64,000 nucleotides of DNA from Massilia soli (GCF_016809835.1 NZ_JAFBIL020000004.1:124001-188000), one strand, 5' to 3'. Shown: positions 30,016 to 41,319, counted from the stretch's first letter. The notes: generated by a model from the sequence alone, not told the origin. Numbers and translations are program-made.

Positions 30016-31437
30016 ATGGCGCTCGCCACACGCTGCCCCCACTGCCACACGACCTTCCGGGTCGCTGCGGACCAGCTCAAGCTGCGTGGGGGGATCGTGC
30101 GGTGCGGCTCCTGCAACGAGGTCTTCGACGGAAGCGCCATGCTGGTCAACCTGGAGGCGCCCGCGCCTGAACCAGAACCGGTACCGGCCGCCGTCGAACC
30201 TGAATCACCTCCCCCCGAAGACTCCCCGGTCGACCAAGAAGCTGCCGCACCCGAGCCGTCACAAGCTGACAGCGTAGAGCAGTTCTACACCCTCGATTTC
30301 GATACCGCGATCGATCCGGCTTCGCTGGCGCCGCAGGGAGGGACCGACGCTGTCGACGCGCCGGAACCGGAGCAGGAACCCCAGTCTGAGCCTGAGCCTG
30401 AGCCGGAGCCGGAGCCGGAGCCGGAGCCTGAGCCGGAGCCTGCGCCTGAGCCTGAGCCGGAGCCGGCATTGGAACCGGAACCAGAACCCGAGCCGGAACC
30501 GGAACCGGAACCGGAGCCCGAACCAGAACCAGAGCCGGAGCCGGAGCCAGAGCGTGCGCCCGAACCGGATCCAGAACCTGAGCTGCCAGTTGAGCCGCTC
30601 CCGGAACCAGAACAGATCCCCGAGCCTCCGCCTGAAGCCGAAATTCGCCTTCGCCCATCGCCTTTGCCCGCGGAAGACCTGCATACCGAGCTGGTTCCGG
30701 ACGAAGAACTGGTCGCCAGCGCCATCCCTGAAGACATCACCGGGCCCGATCCTGCCGTCCTGCTGATGCGCGAATCGTCGCCGGCCGAACCACACGACGC
30801 GCTCGAGGTGCCTGCGCTGCCGCGCCCTGCTCCTGCCGCGCGCAAGGCCGGCCGCAAGCCACGCCCTCCGGCGCCGCGCCCCGCACCGCCGCCAGAACCG
30901 GTCGCACCCGATCACGACGAACCTGAATTCATGCGGCGCGGACGCCTGCTTGAAAAAGCCAGCCGCACCCGCCGCCTCGCCATGATCATCGGCTCGGCCA
31001 TCCTGGTGCTCGCGCTGCTGATCCAGGCGATGACGACCTTCCGCAATTCGCTCGCGGCCCAGTTCCCGGCGCTGACGCCGGTACTGTCCGGAACCTGTGC
31101 GGTCTTTGGCTGCCGCATCGCGCTGCCGGCCCAGATCGACGAGCTGGCGATTGAGACAGGTGAATTGGAGACCATCTCCGGCGACACCTTCCTGCTGACG
31201 ACCTCACTGCGCAACCAGGGCCGCCTGATCCAGGCCTGGCCGAACATCGAACTGGCGCTCACCGATGCCGACAACAAGACTGTGCTGCGGCGCGTCTTCA
31301 CGCCGGCCGAATACCTGCCGAAGGACGTCGCTCCAGCGAAAGGCTTTGCCGCCCGCAGCGAACAGCCGGTCCGGCTCTATTTTGAACTCAGCCAGGTCAA
31401 AGCATCTGGCTATCGCATCGCCGTTTTCTACCCATAA
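30016..31437 (+). CDS. Zinc-ribbon and DUF3426 domain membrane protein with Glu-Pro repeat
   Basis: 473 aa. The N-terminus is an MJ0042-type zinc ribbon with CPHC (Cys7, Cys10) and CGSC (Cys30, Cys33). The middle 170 residues are dominated by Pro-Glu dipeptides. A basic Pro-rich stretch leads to one membrane helix ([19 protein letters not shown]) and a C-terminal DUF3426 domain ([25 protein letters not shown]). The likely topology is zinc ribbon in the cytoplasm and DUF3426 outside. Function unknown. It follows prmA in many betaproteobacteria. The open frame from 29950 overlaps prmA and is not used. Confidence 0.92.
   Translation: MALATRCPHCHTTFRVAADQLKLRGGIVRCGSCNEVFDGSAMLVNLEAPAPEPEPVPAAVEPESPPPEDSPVDQEAAAPEPSQADSVEQFYTLDFDTAIDPASLAPQGGTDAVDAPEPEQEPQSEPEPEPEPEPEPEPEPEPAPEPEPEPALEPEPEPEPEPEPEPEPEPEPEPEPEPERAPEPDPEPELPVEPLPEPEQIPEPPPEAEIRLRPSPLPAEDLHTELVPDEELVASAIPEDITGPDPAVLLMRESSPAEPHDALEVPALPRPAPAARKAGRKPRPPAPRPAPPPEPVAPDHDEPEFMRRGRLLEKASRTRRLAMIIGSAILVLALLIQAMTTFRNSLAAQFPALTPVLSGTCAVFGCRIALPAQIDELAIETGELETISGDTFLLTTSLRNQGRLIQAWPNIELALTDADNKTVLRRVFTPAEYLPKDVAPAKGFAARSEQPVRLYFELSQVKASGYRIAVFYP
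30364..30560. repeat. Degenerate hexanucleotide repeat coding for Glu-Pro, inside the DUF3426 gene
   Basis: About 200 bp of units such as GAGCCG, GAACCG and GAGCCT, giving (Glu-Pro)n. The units vary synonymously, which suggests selection on the peptide or age of the array. Unit size keeps the frame if copies are gained or lost. Confidence 0.85.
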
Positions 31438-31446
31438 GGCTTCACC

Positions 31447-32388
31447 ATGACCAAGACCTCGCTGATCTGCGGCTCGCTCGCGTTCGACAAAATCATGCAA
31501 TACCAAGGCCGTTTCGGCGAAACGCTGCTGGCCGACCAGCTCCACAAGGTCAACGTCTCGTTCCTGGTCCCGACCCTGCGCACCGAATACGGCGGATGCT
31601 CGGCCAACGTCGCGTATAACCTGCAGATGCTGGGCGGCGATCCTTTGATCATGGCCACCATCGGCCAGGACGGCGGCGAGTATCTCGACCGCCTCGCCAA
31701 GCTGGGCATCGAAACGCGCGCCATCCGCACCATCGGCCATGCCTACACCGCGCAATGCTTCGTCACCGCGGACCTCGACAACAACCAGATCAACGCCTTC
31801 CACCCCGGCGCAATGCAGTTCTCGCACGAGAATAATGTCGCTGACGTGGGCGCGGTCCGCGTGGCCATCATCGCGCCGGACGGCCGCGACGGCATGCTCA
31901 AGCACGCGCACGACTGCGCAAGCCTGAAAGTGCCGTTCATGTTCGACCCGGGCCAGCAGCTGCCGATGTTCAGCGGCGAGGAGCTGATCCAGTTCATCAA
32001 TGAAGCCAGCTACGTCGCGGCCAATGACTACGAATTCGAGATGCTGATGGACCGTACCGGCCTGACGCTGCCGCAGATCGCCGGCCGTCTGGACGCGCTG
32101 ATCGTCACGCGCGGAGAGAAGGGTTCGGAAATTTACGCCAATGGCGAGCGGTTCGAGATTCCATGCGTGAAGGCCACTGCGGTGGTCGACCCGACCGGCT
32201 GCGGCGACGCCTTCCGCGCCGGCCTCCTGCACGGCATCACCAATGGCTGGGACTGGCCGACGACCGGCCGCCTGGCCAGCCTGCTGGGCGCGCTCAAGAT
32301 CGCCCACCAGGGCGGACAGAATCACTCGTTCACGAAGCAGGAAATCGCGGAAAAGTTTGAAGCGGCTTTCGGGTACAAGCTCCCTTAA
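31447..32388 (+). CDS. PfkB-family carbohydrate/adenosine kinase
   Basis: 313 aa. Starts TSLICGSLAFDKIMQY and carries the ribokinase fold motifs: YGGCSANVAYNLQMLGGDPLIMATIG, TADLDNNQINAFHPGA and the catalytic anion-hole sequence VVDPTGCGDAFRAGLLHG with the base Asp. The YGG-SANVAY and Asn-containing motifs resemble adenosine kinase-like members more than fructokinases, but the substrate is not decided. It starts nine bases after the DUF3426 gene and ends the aroQ-to-pfkB plus-strand run. Confidence 0.93.
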   Translation: MTKTSLICGSLAFDKIMQYQGRFGETLLADQLHKVNVSFLVPTLRTEYGGCSANVAYNLQMLGGDPLIMATIGQDGGEYLDRLAKLGIETRAIRTIGHAYTAQCFVTADLDNNQINAFHPGAMQFSHENNVADVGAVRVAIIAPDGRDGMLKHAHDCASLKVPFMFDPGQQLPMFSGEELIQFINEASYVAANDYEFEMLMDRTGLTLPQIAGRLDALIVTRGEKGSEIYANGERFEIPCVKATAVVDPTGCGDAFRAGLLHGITNGWDWPTTGRLASLLGALKIAHQGGQNHSFTKQEIAEKFEAAFGYKLP

Positions 32389-32403
32389 AGCCTGAGTTAT
32401 ACC

Positions 32404-32436
32404 GTAGGGCGGATGCGCTTTGCCTATCCGACCTAC
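32404..32436. repeat. Imperfect inverted repeat resembling an enterobacterial-type REP
   Basis: GTAGGGCGGATGCGC and its near complement GCCTATCCGACCTAC around a short loop. It lies between convergent genes and its right end contains the TAG stop of the DUF167 gene. It could form a hairpin on either transcript and may act as a weak bidirectional end signal, but no T-run follows. Confidence 0.6.
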
Positions 32437-32741
32437 AAATTCGATGGCAGCAAGCGACTTTCGACCGCGTCGACCGTGAGCCCCGCCGACCGCACCTCGA
32501 CCAGCTTACGTTTGCTGGCCTGTCCATGGGTGACGGTGACCGCGCTGCGCGGCACCGAGAGCGTCTCGGCCAGGTAGCGCACCAGCGCCTCATTGGCCTT
32601 GCCCTCGATCGGCTGCGCCTGCAGCTTCAGCTTGAGGGCATCGTCCAGCACCCCAATCACTTCTGTCTTCTTTGCGTTCGGGGTGACCTGGACGGCCAGC
32701 CGCACTCCGCCAGGGAGCGCGGAGCACCAGGCGCGGCTCAC
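32433..32741 (-). CDS. DUF167/YggU family protein
   Basis: 102 aa from GTG. It has the DUF167 pattern LAVQVTPNAKKTEVIGV, LKLKLQAQPIEGKANEALVRYLAETL and SAVTVTHGQASKRKLVEV. The function is unknown. The GTG overlaps the YggT stop (GTGA), and the yggT-yggU pair is widely conserved, which supports both calls. Confidence 0.93.
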   Translation of the reverse strand: MSRAWCSALPGGVRLAVQVTPNAKKTEVIGVLDDALKLKLQAQPIEGKANEALVRYLAETLSVPRSAVTVTHGQASKRKLVEVRSAGLTVDAVESRLLPSNL

Positions 32742-33268
32742 CGGAAGCCGAACACCATGCCCAGCACGACCTGGGCGATCTGCAGCAGTATCAGGGCCAC
32801 CAGCAGCGACAGGTCAAGCCCGCCTACCAACGGCACCACTTTGCGCAATGGACGCAGCAGCGGGTCGTTCAGGGCGCGTACGAACGGTGCGAGCGGCGCT
32901 TGCGGGTTCACCCAGCTGAAGATCGCCTCGATGATCAGGAGCGCGATGAAGCCGTAGATGATCCAGGTGAGGAACCGGTATAGCGCCAGCAGGAACATCG
33001 CCTCGCCGGACGCACCGGTAAGCAGCACCACGGAAGTGGCCAGCAGCACGATCAGGAAGGCGCCAATCAGGCTGGCCCAGTCATAGCCGCCGACGCCCGG
33101 CACGATCCGGCGCAACGGGCGCACCAGCCAGTCGGTCAGGGTAAAGGTAAATTGCGCCACCGAGTTGGGCGGGCGCACGCGGATCGCCTGCATCCAGAAA
33201 CGCAGCAACAGGATGCCGCCCAGGATGGTGGCAACCGCATCGACGATCAACTTGAGAATTACGAGCAC
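32738..33268 (-). CDS. YggT family integral membrane protein
   Basis: 176 aa from GTG at 33268 with AAGGAG six bases before it. Two copies of the YGGT unit can be seen, each a membrane helix pair followed by a basic Pro-rich turn: DWLVRPLRRIVPGVGGYDW and NDPLLRPLRKVVPLVGGLDL. Four hydrophobic segments are evident. YggT proteins have been linked to osmotic and cation stress, but the mechanism is not known. Coupled to the DUF167 gene by GTGA. Confidence 0.94.
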   Translation of the reverse strand: MLVILKLIVDAVATILGGILLLRFWMQAIRVRPPNSVAQFTFTLTDWLVRPLRRIVPGVGGYDWASLIGAFLIVLLATSVVLLTGASGEAMFLLALYRFLTWIIYGFIALLIIEAIFSWVNPQAPLAPFVRALNDPLLRPLRKVVPLVGGLDLSLLVALILLQIAQVVLGMVFGFR

Positions 33269-33340
33269 GAGGACTCCTTGATAATGGGCAGGCCGCGCAA
33301 GCGCGCCGTCATGTGAACCTTTGCTGGCGCACAAAAAAAA

Positions 33341-33370
33341 ACCGCTGTGTGAAACGTGTCACACAGCGGT
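33341..33370 (-). terminator. Rho-independent terminator of the histone-H1-like gene
   Basis: A perfect 12-bp stem (33341-33352 with 33359-33370; ACCGCTGTGTGA) with a 6-nt loop. On the minus strand it is followed by a run of nine T. It lies 30 bp after the H1-like stop and would separate that gene from yggT. Confidence 0.9.
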
Positions 33371-33399
33371 ATTTTGCCTGATCCAGGCACAGCTGGCTA

Positions 33400-34419
33400 T
33401 TACGGACGGCTGCTGGTCGGGAAAGGCCATGCTGCTGCTGGCGCCAGAACGGTTTTCGCTGCTGGTGCTGGAGCTGGCGCAGGTGCTGCTGCCTTTTCAG
33501 GAGCTGCTGCTGGCTTCGCCGCTGGAGCTGCTGCTGGTTTGGCTGCTGGCGCTGCCGGCTTGGCGGCTACTTTCGCTGCTGGCTTGGCTGCTGGCTTAGC
33601 TGCTGGCTTGGCTGCTGGCTTGGCTGCTGGCTTGGCCGCTGGCTTCGCTGCTGCTTTTGCTGCTGGCTTCGCTGCCGCTTTTTTTACTGCCGGCTTAGCT
33701 GCTGGCTTTGCCGTTGCCTTTTTAGCCGCTGGCTTAGCGGCCGCTTTTTTTGCTGCTGGCTTCGCGGCTGCTTTCTTGGCTGCTGGCTTCGCTGCGGCTT
33801 TTTTAGCGACTGGCTTCTTGGCTGCTGGCTTAGCTGCTACCTTCTTTGCTGCTGGCTTAGCTGCTGCTTTCGATGCGGTCTTCTTGGCTGCTGGCTTCGC
33901 TGCTGCTTTCTTAGCTACTGGCTTCGCTGCTGCTTTTTTAGCTGCTGGCTTGGCTGCTGCTTTTTTTGCTGCTGGCTTAGCTGCTGCTTTCGACACGGTC
34001 TTCTTCGCTGCTGGCTTGGCTGCTGCCTTTTTTGCTACCGGCTTAGCTGCTGCTTTCTTGGCGACTGGCTTAGCTGCCGCTTTTTTTGCTGCTGGCTTAG
34101 CTGCTGCCTTCGACACGGTCTTCTTCGCTGCTGGCTTAGCCGCTGCCTTCTTCGCTGCTGGCTTTGCTGCTGGCTTCGCTGCTGCCTTCTTCGCTACTGG
34201 CTTTGCTGCTGCCTTCTTCGCTACTGGCTTTGCTGCTGCCTTCTTGACTGCAGGCTTTGCTGCTGGCTTCGCTGCTGCTTTCTTTGCGGCTGGCTTAGCT
34301 GCTGGCTTGGCGACTGCTTTCTTAACAGCTGGTTTTGCAGCAGCTTTCGCTGCTGGCTTGGCGGCGGCGGCTTTCGCGGCCGGCTTCTTTACTGCGGATT
34401 TCTTAGCGGCTGTTGCCAT
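33400..34419 (-). CDS. Histone-H1-like Ala/Lys/Pro-repeat DNA-binding protein
   Basis: 339 aa starting MATAAKKSAVKKPAAK, with AAGGAG before the ATG. It consists almost wholly of KPAAKKAAAKPAAK-type repeats (variants KPVAKK, KKTVSKAAAK) and ends in a less basic Ala/Pro segment APAPAPAAKTVLAP. It resembles the histone H1-like tails of Bordetella BpH1/AlgP and of PhaF. The extreme positive charge argues for binding DNA or polyphosphate, probably affecting nucleoid state. Repeat number in such genes varies between strains. A good terminator follows. The long frame on the other strand is a mirror of these repeats. Confidence 0.9.
   Translation of the reverse strand: MATAAKKSAVKKPAAKAAAAKPAAKAAAKPAVKKAVAKPAAKPAAKKAAAKPAAKPAVKKAAAKPVAKKAAAKPVAKKAAAKPAAKPAAKKAAAKPAAKKTVSKAAAKPAAKKAAAKPVAKKAAAKPVAKKAAAKPAAKKTVSKAAAKPAAKKAAAKPAAKKAAAKPVAKKAAAKPAAKKTASKAAAKPAAKKVAAKPAAKKPVAKKAAAKPAAKKAAAKPAAKKAAAKPAAKKATAKPAAKPAVKKAAAKPAAKAAAKPAAKPAAKPAAKPAAKPAAKPAAKVAAKPAAPAAKPAAAPAAKPAAAPEKAAAPAPAPAPAAKTVLAPAAAWPFPTSSRP
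33460..34400. repeat. Coding tandem repeat array of the H1-like gene
   Basis: About 0.9 kb of related 12- to 48-bp units (plus strand: GCTGCTGGCTTAGC and variants such as GCTACTGGCTTCGC). Blocks containing the phrase KKTVSKAAAKPAAKKAAAKP recur, pointing to larger duplicated units. Likely prone to recombination and assembly collapse. Confidence 0.85.
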
Positions 34420-34704
34420 GTGATTCTCCTTCATCTTCGATGGGATAGATTCAACTTACAAGATTTAAACCCGTCCGACCGATAGTCAGGCCAGGCGAAT
34501 TATTCATCGGCACAAACTGGTTCTCGCGTTTGCGCTAATGAATTCGGCACCAGCTGAACTGCTGCAACTCCTCACGATTGCAGCACTTCAGCCATAGTCG
34601 TTTCCGCCCACTCTTGCCGGGACGGTAAAAAAATCTAAACTTCAGATACGACAAATTCGGTGTTCCGGGATGCTGCGTCCGACAAGCGCCTGCAGATGCG
34701 CGAA

Positions 34705-34821
34705 ATAAAAAAGCCGCCATGCCCGAACAAATCGGGCAGTGCGGCTCAGTGTTTTCGACGTGTGCTTAAGTGCATATCTGTTGGATTCAACTTCCCATTT
34801 TTATTCGTTTGTTTGCCATCG
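34705..34821 (-). ncRNA. Candidate small RNA upstream of the H1-like gene
   Basis: On the minus strand a sigma-70-like promoter, TTGTCA (34852-34857), 18 bp, TTGAAT (34828-34833), precedes a region of about 115 nt. This ends in a strong stem-loop (34713-34745; GCCGC..TGCCCGA with TCGGGCA..GCGGC) followed by six T. Nothing in between codes beyond a 10-codon frame. The terminator is sound; the promoter and the RNA are inference. Confidence 0.35.
34707..34745 (-). terminator. Rho-independent terminator in the non-coding region
   Basis: Stem with arms TGCCCGA/TCGGGCA extended by GCCGC/GCGGC across a small internal bulge, loop of five, then TTTTTT on the minus strand. It ends 290 bp before the H1-like start and cannot serve a known upstream protein gene, so an RNA gene to its right is implied. 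Confidence 0.8.
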
Positions 34822-35320
34822 CGCGTGATTCAAAAACACACATTCACGTTTTGACAAATTCAATCACGTAAAGTACACGAAAACCTTGTCAGTGCGCAAC
34901 TGGCGCACCGAAGTTTCGTGCGCGTTTTGAAAATGCGATGTGCGACATCGGCGCGAATGGATTGAAGAATCGGTTTCTTCGCGCGTGATTCGCACGCCGC
35001 GGACGCGCATCGGGACGATCGTTCGCGCATGTTGGCCGCGCGCTTTTCGCGCCGCACGATCCGCGTGATCGCGCCTCCGAAACGCCATGCGATATTCGAT
35101 TCAAGCGCATCGGAACGCGAACAGATGGGCATCGACTCTGACGCCTGGCGCCAAATTTATCGCTGTGTCACACCAGCGAAAAGCAGAGCATCAAGGACCA
35201 CCTGGGCGAGTACATCGCCGCATCGCATCTCTGGTTTGGGACGCGTCACCGCGCCCGCTCCCTCACTGCATTTCGCGCTGATGAAAATCGCAATGCATTG
35301 ATTAGTCACGAAAAAATATT

Positions 35321-35349
35321 TTGACGAGCGTATCCGTCATGCGATTAAT
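35321..35349 (+). promoter_or_regulatory. Putative sigma-70 promoter for a small RNA
   Basis: TTGACG (35321-35326), 17 bp, ATTAAT (35344-35349), preceded by an A/T-rich stretch (AAAAAATATTTT) like an UP element. There is no protein start downstream on this strand before a terminator about 100 bp away. Confidence 0.4.
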
Positions 35350-35355
35350 GGGGCG

Positions 35356-35453
35356 CGACGAAGCGCGCCGTGAAGCGCATGGGCTCGATGTCTGCGGGTG
35401 ACGAAAGAAGAGAAAACAGGCGCGTCGCGGACGGCCACTGCGCGCCTTTTTTT
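35356..35453 (+). ncRNA. Candidate small RNA, about 100 nt
   Basis: Starts after the promoter at 35321-35349. It contains a hairpin GGCGCG-ACGAAG-CGCGCC (35352-35369), an A/G-rich single-stranded stretch (ACGAAAGAAGAGAAAACA) and a terminator hairpin (GGCGCG at 35419-35424 with CGCGCC at 35441-35446) followed by seven T. The predicted first base falls inside the first hairpin, so the exact 5' end is open. The two hairpins share arm sequences and could pair with each other. No homology claim is made. Confidence 0.35.
35419..35453 (+). terminator. Possible Rho-independent terminator
   Basis: GGCGCG/CGCGCC arms with a 16-nt loop and TTTTTTT directly after. The loop is long, so the stem is weaker than a textbook terminator, but the T-run is good. 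It closes the candidate small RNA. Confidence 0.5.
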
Positions 35454-35726
35454 GAACCGGCGAGCGTCCGCCGAAGCGCCGTCGCGCGGACCGCCATCGC
35501 CGTCATTCGACGCGCGAACCGCGGCTTGTTATCGCCTCACGCCGACCCGAAAATTCGATTGCGCTCGACGAACGCGCCTGGCTTTTTGCGCGACGGGAAC
35601 AGACCGATGCGCGCGTGTCGCGCGCGCGTGCGCACCGCATCGCAAAGCGTTGGGATTTTTCCACAACTTGAACGTGCGAGATGCGCGCGCAAACTTAGTC
35701 GCGCGCATTCGACGTCAAGAAGGTCG

Positions 35727-36713
35727 TCAGGTTTTCAATGCCTTGAGCTGTTCTTCGGCATCCGCACGCATGGTTTTCGCGAGCCCGGTTTTGAACGACA
35801 GCGCTTTCTCGAAAGCCGCAGCAGCCTTCGGCTTGTCGCCCAGCGCTTGCAGCGACTTCGCCATCCGATAGTGGACATGCGGCAGCGGCGTCTTGATCAC
35901 GACCTGGTCCAGGATGGCGAGCGCTTCGCGATGTTTGCCCTGCTCCTGATGAACGCGCGCGATCGAGTATGCGATCGTCGGGCTATCCGGGTAGCGCTTC
36001 TGTGCTTCGCCGAGGACCCGGGTCGCGTCGCTGTACTTCTTCTCGCTCAAGTGGGTGACGCCCACTGCCATCAACTGCTCTTCATGACGCTGCGCGATTG
36101 CATCGTCGTCACCCGGCTTGAGGGCCAGCGCGCCGGCCTCCGCCTTGGCGATGTTTTCTTCCTTTAAGTCGAGGCTGACGTTCATCAGCTTTGCCGCTTC
36201 GGCATTCAGGCTGACGGTCTCACGCGCCAGCGCCTTGGCTTTGGCATCGCCCCCGCCGACGATAAACGGCGCCATCATGTAATAGTCGAGCAAAGCGAAG
36301 CGGGCTTCGTAATCGCGCGGGTTGAGTTCGACCGCTTTTTTAAACGCGTCGCGAATCGATCCGGCATAGCCGATGGCCGACGTGATACCTCCAGCCACCG
36401 CTTTCGTGCCCAGCGCTTTTCCGAGCGCGGTATGGCAGGCGCCATTCTCGGGATGCCTGGCAACGCACTTTTCTGCCTGCGCCGCCGCTTCGTCGAAGCG
36501 GCCGTCGCGGGCGCCAAGAATCGCCTTGGTGCGCGCGATCATCGCGCTGGCGTCGGCAGGATCTTTTGCCAGCTTCGCCGTGGTGGCCTTTTCGACTTCC
36601 GCGAACTTCCGGTCCTTCAGCAGCGCATGGTATTCGTCCGCCGCGACAGCCTGGCCAGCCATCAGCATGCCGAGCGCGAGTGCGCCCAGGCCCAAGGTCG
36701 ATGTGTTTTTCAT
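35727..36713 (-). CDS. Secreted tetratricopeptide-repeat protein
   Basis: 328 aa. A signal peptide (MKNTSTLGLGALALGMLMAG, cut after GQAVAA) is followed by TPR-like helical repeats: FAEVEKATTAKLAKDPADASA, FDEAAAQAEKCVARHPENGA, YSDATRVLGEAQKRYPDSPT, HREALAILDQVVIKTPLP and PKAAAAFEKALSFKTGL. No enzyme domain. It is probably a periplasmic scaffold or assembly protein; its partner is unknown. It stands alone between nrdB's terminator and the non-coding region. Confidence 0.88.
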   Translation of the reverse strand: MKNTSTLGLGALALGMLMAGQAVAADEYHALLKDRKFAEVEKATTAKLAKDPADASAMIARTKAILGARDGRFDEAAAQAEKCVARHPENGACHTALGKALGTKAVAGGITSAIGYAGSIRDAFKKAVELNPRDYEARFALLDYYMMAPFIVGGGDAKAKALARETVSLNAEAAKLMNVSLDLKEENIAKAEAGALALKPGDDDAIAQRHEEQLMAVGVTHLSEKKYSDATRVLGEAQKRYPDSPTIAYSIARVHQEQGKHREALAILDQVVIKTPLPHVHYRMAKSLQALGDKPKAAAAFEKALSFKTGLAKTMRADAEEQLKALKT

Positions 36714-36831
36714 TTTTTGTCAGAGTCCTGTAGTGGTCAAAGTCGGCGGCGTGTATTTGCAGCGCCGAAGGAAGTGTCCGATATCTTTGCAAAAGATGCA
36801 ACATATGCACATGGCACTATTTTCTCGGGAC

Positions 36832-36856
36832 GAAAAAAAGCCCGCTTGCGCGGGCT
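36832..36856 (-). terminator. Rho-independent terminator after nrdB
   Basis: Stem AGCCCGC/GCGGGCT with loop GCAA on the minus strand, followed by seven T (read as AAAAAAA on the plus strand before the stem). It lies 42 bp after the nrdB stop and ends the nrdA-nrdB transcript. Confidence 0.9.
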
Positions 36857-36897
36857 GTCGATTGAGGCTGAAACGCCCCCTCTATATATAGAACAAC

Positions 36898-38004
36898 TTA
36901 TTCCCAGTTCAGCGCGCCGCCGGTCTGGTATTCGGTGACGCGAGTCTCGAAGAAGTTGCGCTCTTTCTTCAGGTCGATCATTTCGCTCATCCATGGGAAT
37001 GGATTTTCTTCCTGGGCGAACAGCGTCTCGAGACCGATCTGGGTCGCGCGGCGGTTTGCGATGAAGCGCAGGTAACCCTTGAACATCGTCGCGTTCAAGC
37101 CCAGCACGCCGCGTGGCATGGTGTCTTCGGCGTACGCGTATTCCAGGTCGACCGCCTGCAGGAACAGCTGCTTGATTTCTTCACGGAACTCAGCCGTCCA
37201 CAGCTGCGGGTTTTCCATCTTGATCGTGTTGATCAAGTCGATACCGAAATTGCAATGCATCGACTCGTCGCGCAGGATGTACTGGTACTGCTCCGCCGCG
37301 CCCATCATCTTGTTCTGGCGGCCAAGCGCCAGGATCTGGGTGAAGCCGACGTAGAAGAACAGGCCTTCCATCAGGCAAGCGAACACGATCAGCGACTTGA
37401 GCAGCTTCTGGTCGTTTTCGGTGGTGCCGGTGGTGAACGCCGGGTCGGTCAGCGTGTTGATGAATGGAATCAGGAATTCATCCTTGTCGCGGATCGACTT
37501 GACTTCGTTGTAGGCGTTGAAGATCTCGGCTTCGTCCAGGCCCAGCGACTCCACGATGTACTGGTAGGCGTGGGTGTGGATCGCCTCTTCGAACGCCTGG
37601 CGCAGCAGGTACTGGCGGCATTCCGGCGCCGTGATGTGGCGGTAGGTGCCCAGCACGATGTTGTTAGCGGCCAGCGAGTCGGCGGTGACGAAGAAGCCGA
37701 GGTTGCGCTTGACCAGGCGACGCTCGTCGTCGGTCAGGCCGTTCGGGTTCTTCCACAGCTCGATGTCGCGCTGCATGTTCACTTCCTGCGGCATCCAGTG
37801 GTTGGCGCAGCCGGCCAGGTACTTGTCCCACGCCCACTTGTACTTGAACGGCACCAGCTGGTTGACGTCGGTCTTGCCGTTGATGATGCGCTTGTCGTCC
37901 GCGCTGACGCGCTTGGCTACCAGCGCAGCATCTGCTTCCGGCTCGGCGGCGCCCATTGGTACCGGACGGGCTGCTGGCGTTGTTTCTTCATCCCATGACA
38001 ACAT
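36898..38004 (-). CDS. nrdB: Ribonucleoside-diphosphate reductase subunit beta (class Ia)
   Basis: 368 aa. The R2 ferritin-like helices are clear: [37 protein letters not shown] with Glu and His ligands, [17 protein letters not shown] and [17 protein letters not shown]. It houses the di-iron/tyrosyl radical cofactor needed by NrdA. The C-terminus ends [10 protein letters not shown], the tail that docks on NrdA. It follows nrdA on the same strand, with a REP-like element in the 162-bp gap. Confidence 0.97.
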   Translation of the reverse strand: MLSWDEETTPAARPVPMGAAEPEADAALVAKRVSADDKRIINGKTDVNQLVPFKYKWAWDKYLAGCANHWMPQEVNMQRDIELWKNPNGLTDDERRLVKRNLGFFVTADSLAANNIVLGTYRHITAPECRQYLLRQAFEEAIHTHAYQYIVESLGLDEAEIFNAYNEVKSIRDKDEFLIPFINTLTDPAFTTGTTENDQKLLKSLIVFACLMEGLFFYVGFTQILALGRQNKMMGAAEQYQYILRDESMHCNFGIDLINTIKMENPQLWTAEFREEIKQLFLQAVDLEYAYAEDTMPRGVLGLNATMFKGYLRFIANRRATQIGLETLFAQEENPFPWMSEMIDLKKERNFFETRVTEYQTGGALNWE

Positions 38005-38069
38005 AGTGTATTTCCTTTGCTAGGAGCTGCCGCAGTGCGACCGCTTCAACATATTGGTATCCTAAGAAC

Positions 38070-38150
38070 CGTCATTCCCGCGAAGGCGGGAATCCATGCA
38101 TGGCGCTATTTCTGGCGCTGTGCGGGTTCCCGCTTGCGCGGGAACGACGG
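38070..38150. repeat. REP-like dimeric repeat, copy 2
   Basis: GTCATTCCCGC-GAAG-GCGGGAAT (38071-38093) and the opposing GGGTTCCCGC-TTGC-GCGGGAACGAC (38124-38148), between nrdA and nrdB inside the operon. It may stabilise the nrdA 3' end or tune nrdA to nrdB ratio; that is inference. Confidence 0.92.
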
Positions 38151-38166
38151 GTTGCTTTAACTCATG

Positions 38167-41106
<2,940 letters not shown>

Positions 41107-41319
41107 TGAGTCTCTCCAGGAACGACGTGCAGTAATGCTGCCGCCGATTGTTATGAGTCAAACCGGGCGACGCCGGTTCACGAACAAATCAAAAAAGCAA
41201 AAAAATACCCTTCCGAGCAGTGCCGCCGAGGAGGGGAAACACAGTCAAAAACGGTTTTTATGACGCAAGATCAAGGCCTTATGAGCACTTTGAAATAAAC
41301 GGGTGAAGTGTCTGGAGTA

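Larger units (their letters stand above)
34435..35726. other. 1.3-kb region without a credible protein gene
   Basis: Between the H1-like gene and the TPR gene. Short open frames exist on both strands (for example about 90 codons at 34860-35132 minus), but they are Arg/Ala/Cys-rich, have no ribosome sites and resemble no family. The DNA is rich in CGCG, GCGCGTGATT and similar words, unlike the surrounding coding composition. Two promoter-plus-terminator pairs inside it are listed separately as possible small RNAs. The left 230 bp must hold the promoter of the H1-like gene. Confidence 0.7.

Noticed and set aside
33460-34400. Regular repeats that might be a CRISPR array
   Set aside because: Units are contiguous, coding, and lack unique spacers; there are no cas genes in the window.
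33356-34423. A 355-codon Ala/Gly/Phe-rich frame opposite the H1-like gene
   Set aside because: It is an exact antisense of the KPAAK repeat. The opposite strand has a good ribosome site, family similarity and a terminator.
34860-35132. A 90-codon frame in the non-coding region
   Set aside because: No Shine-Dalgarno sequence, Arg/Ala/Cys-rich and unlike known proteins; neighbouring frames of similar length overlap it.
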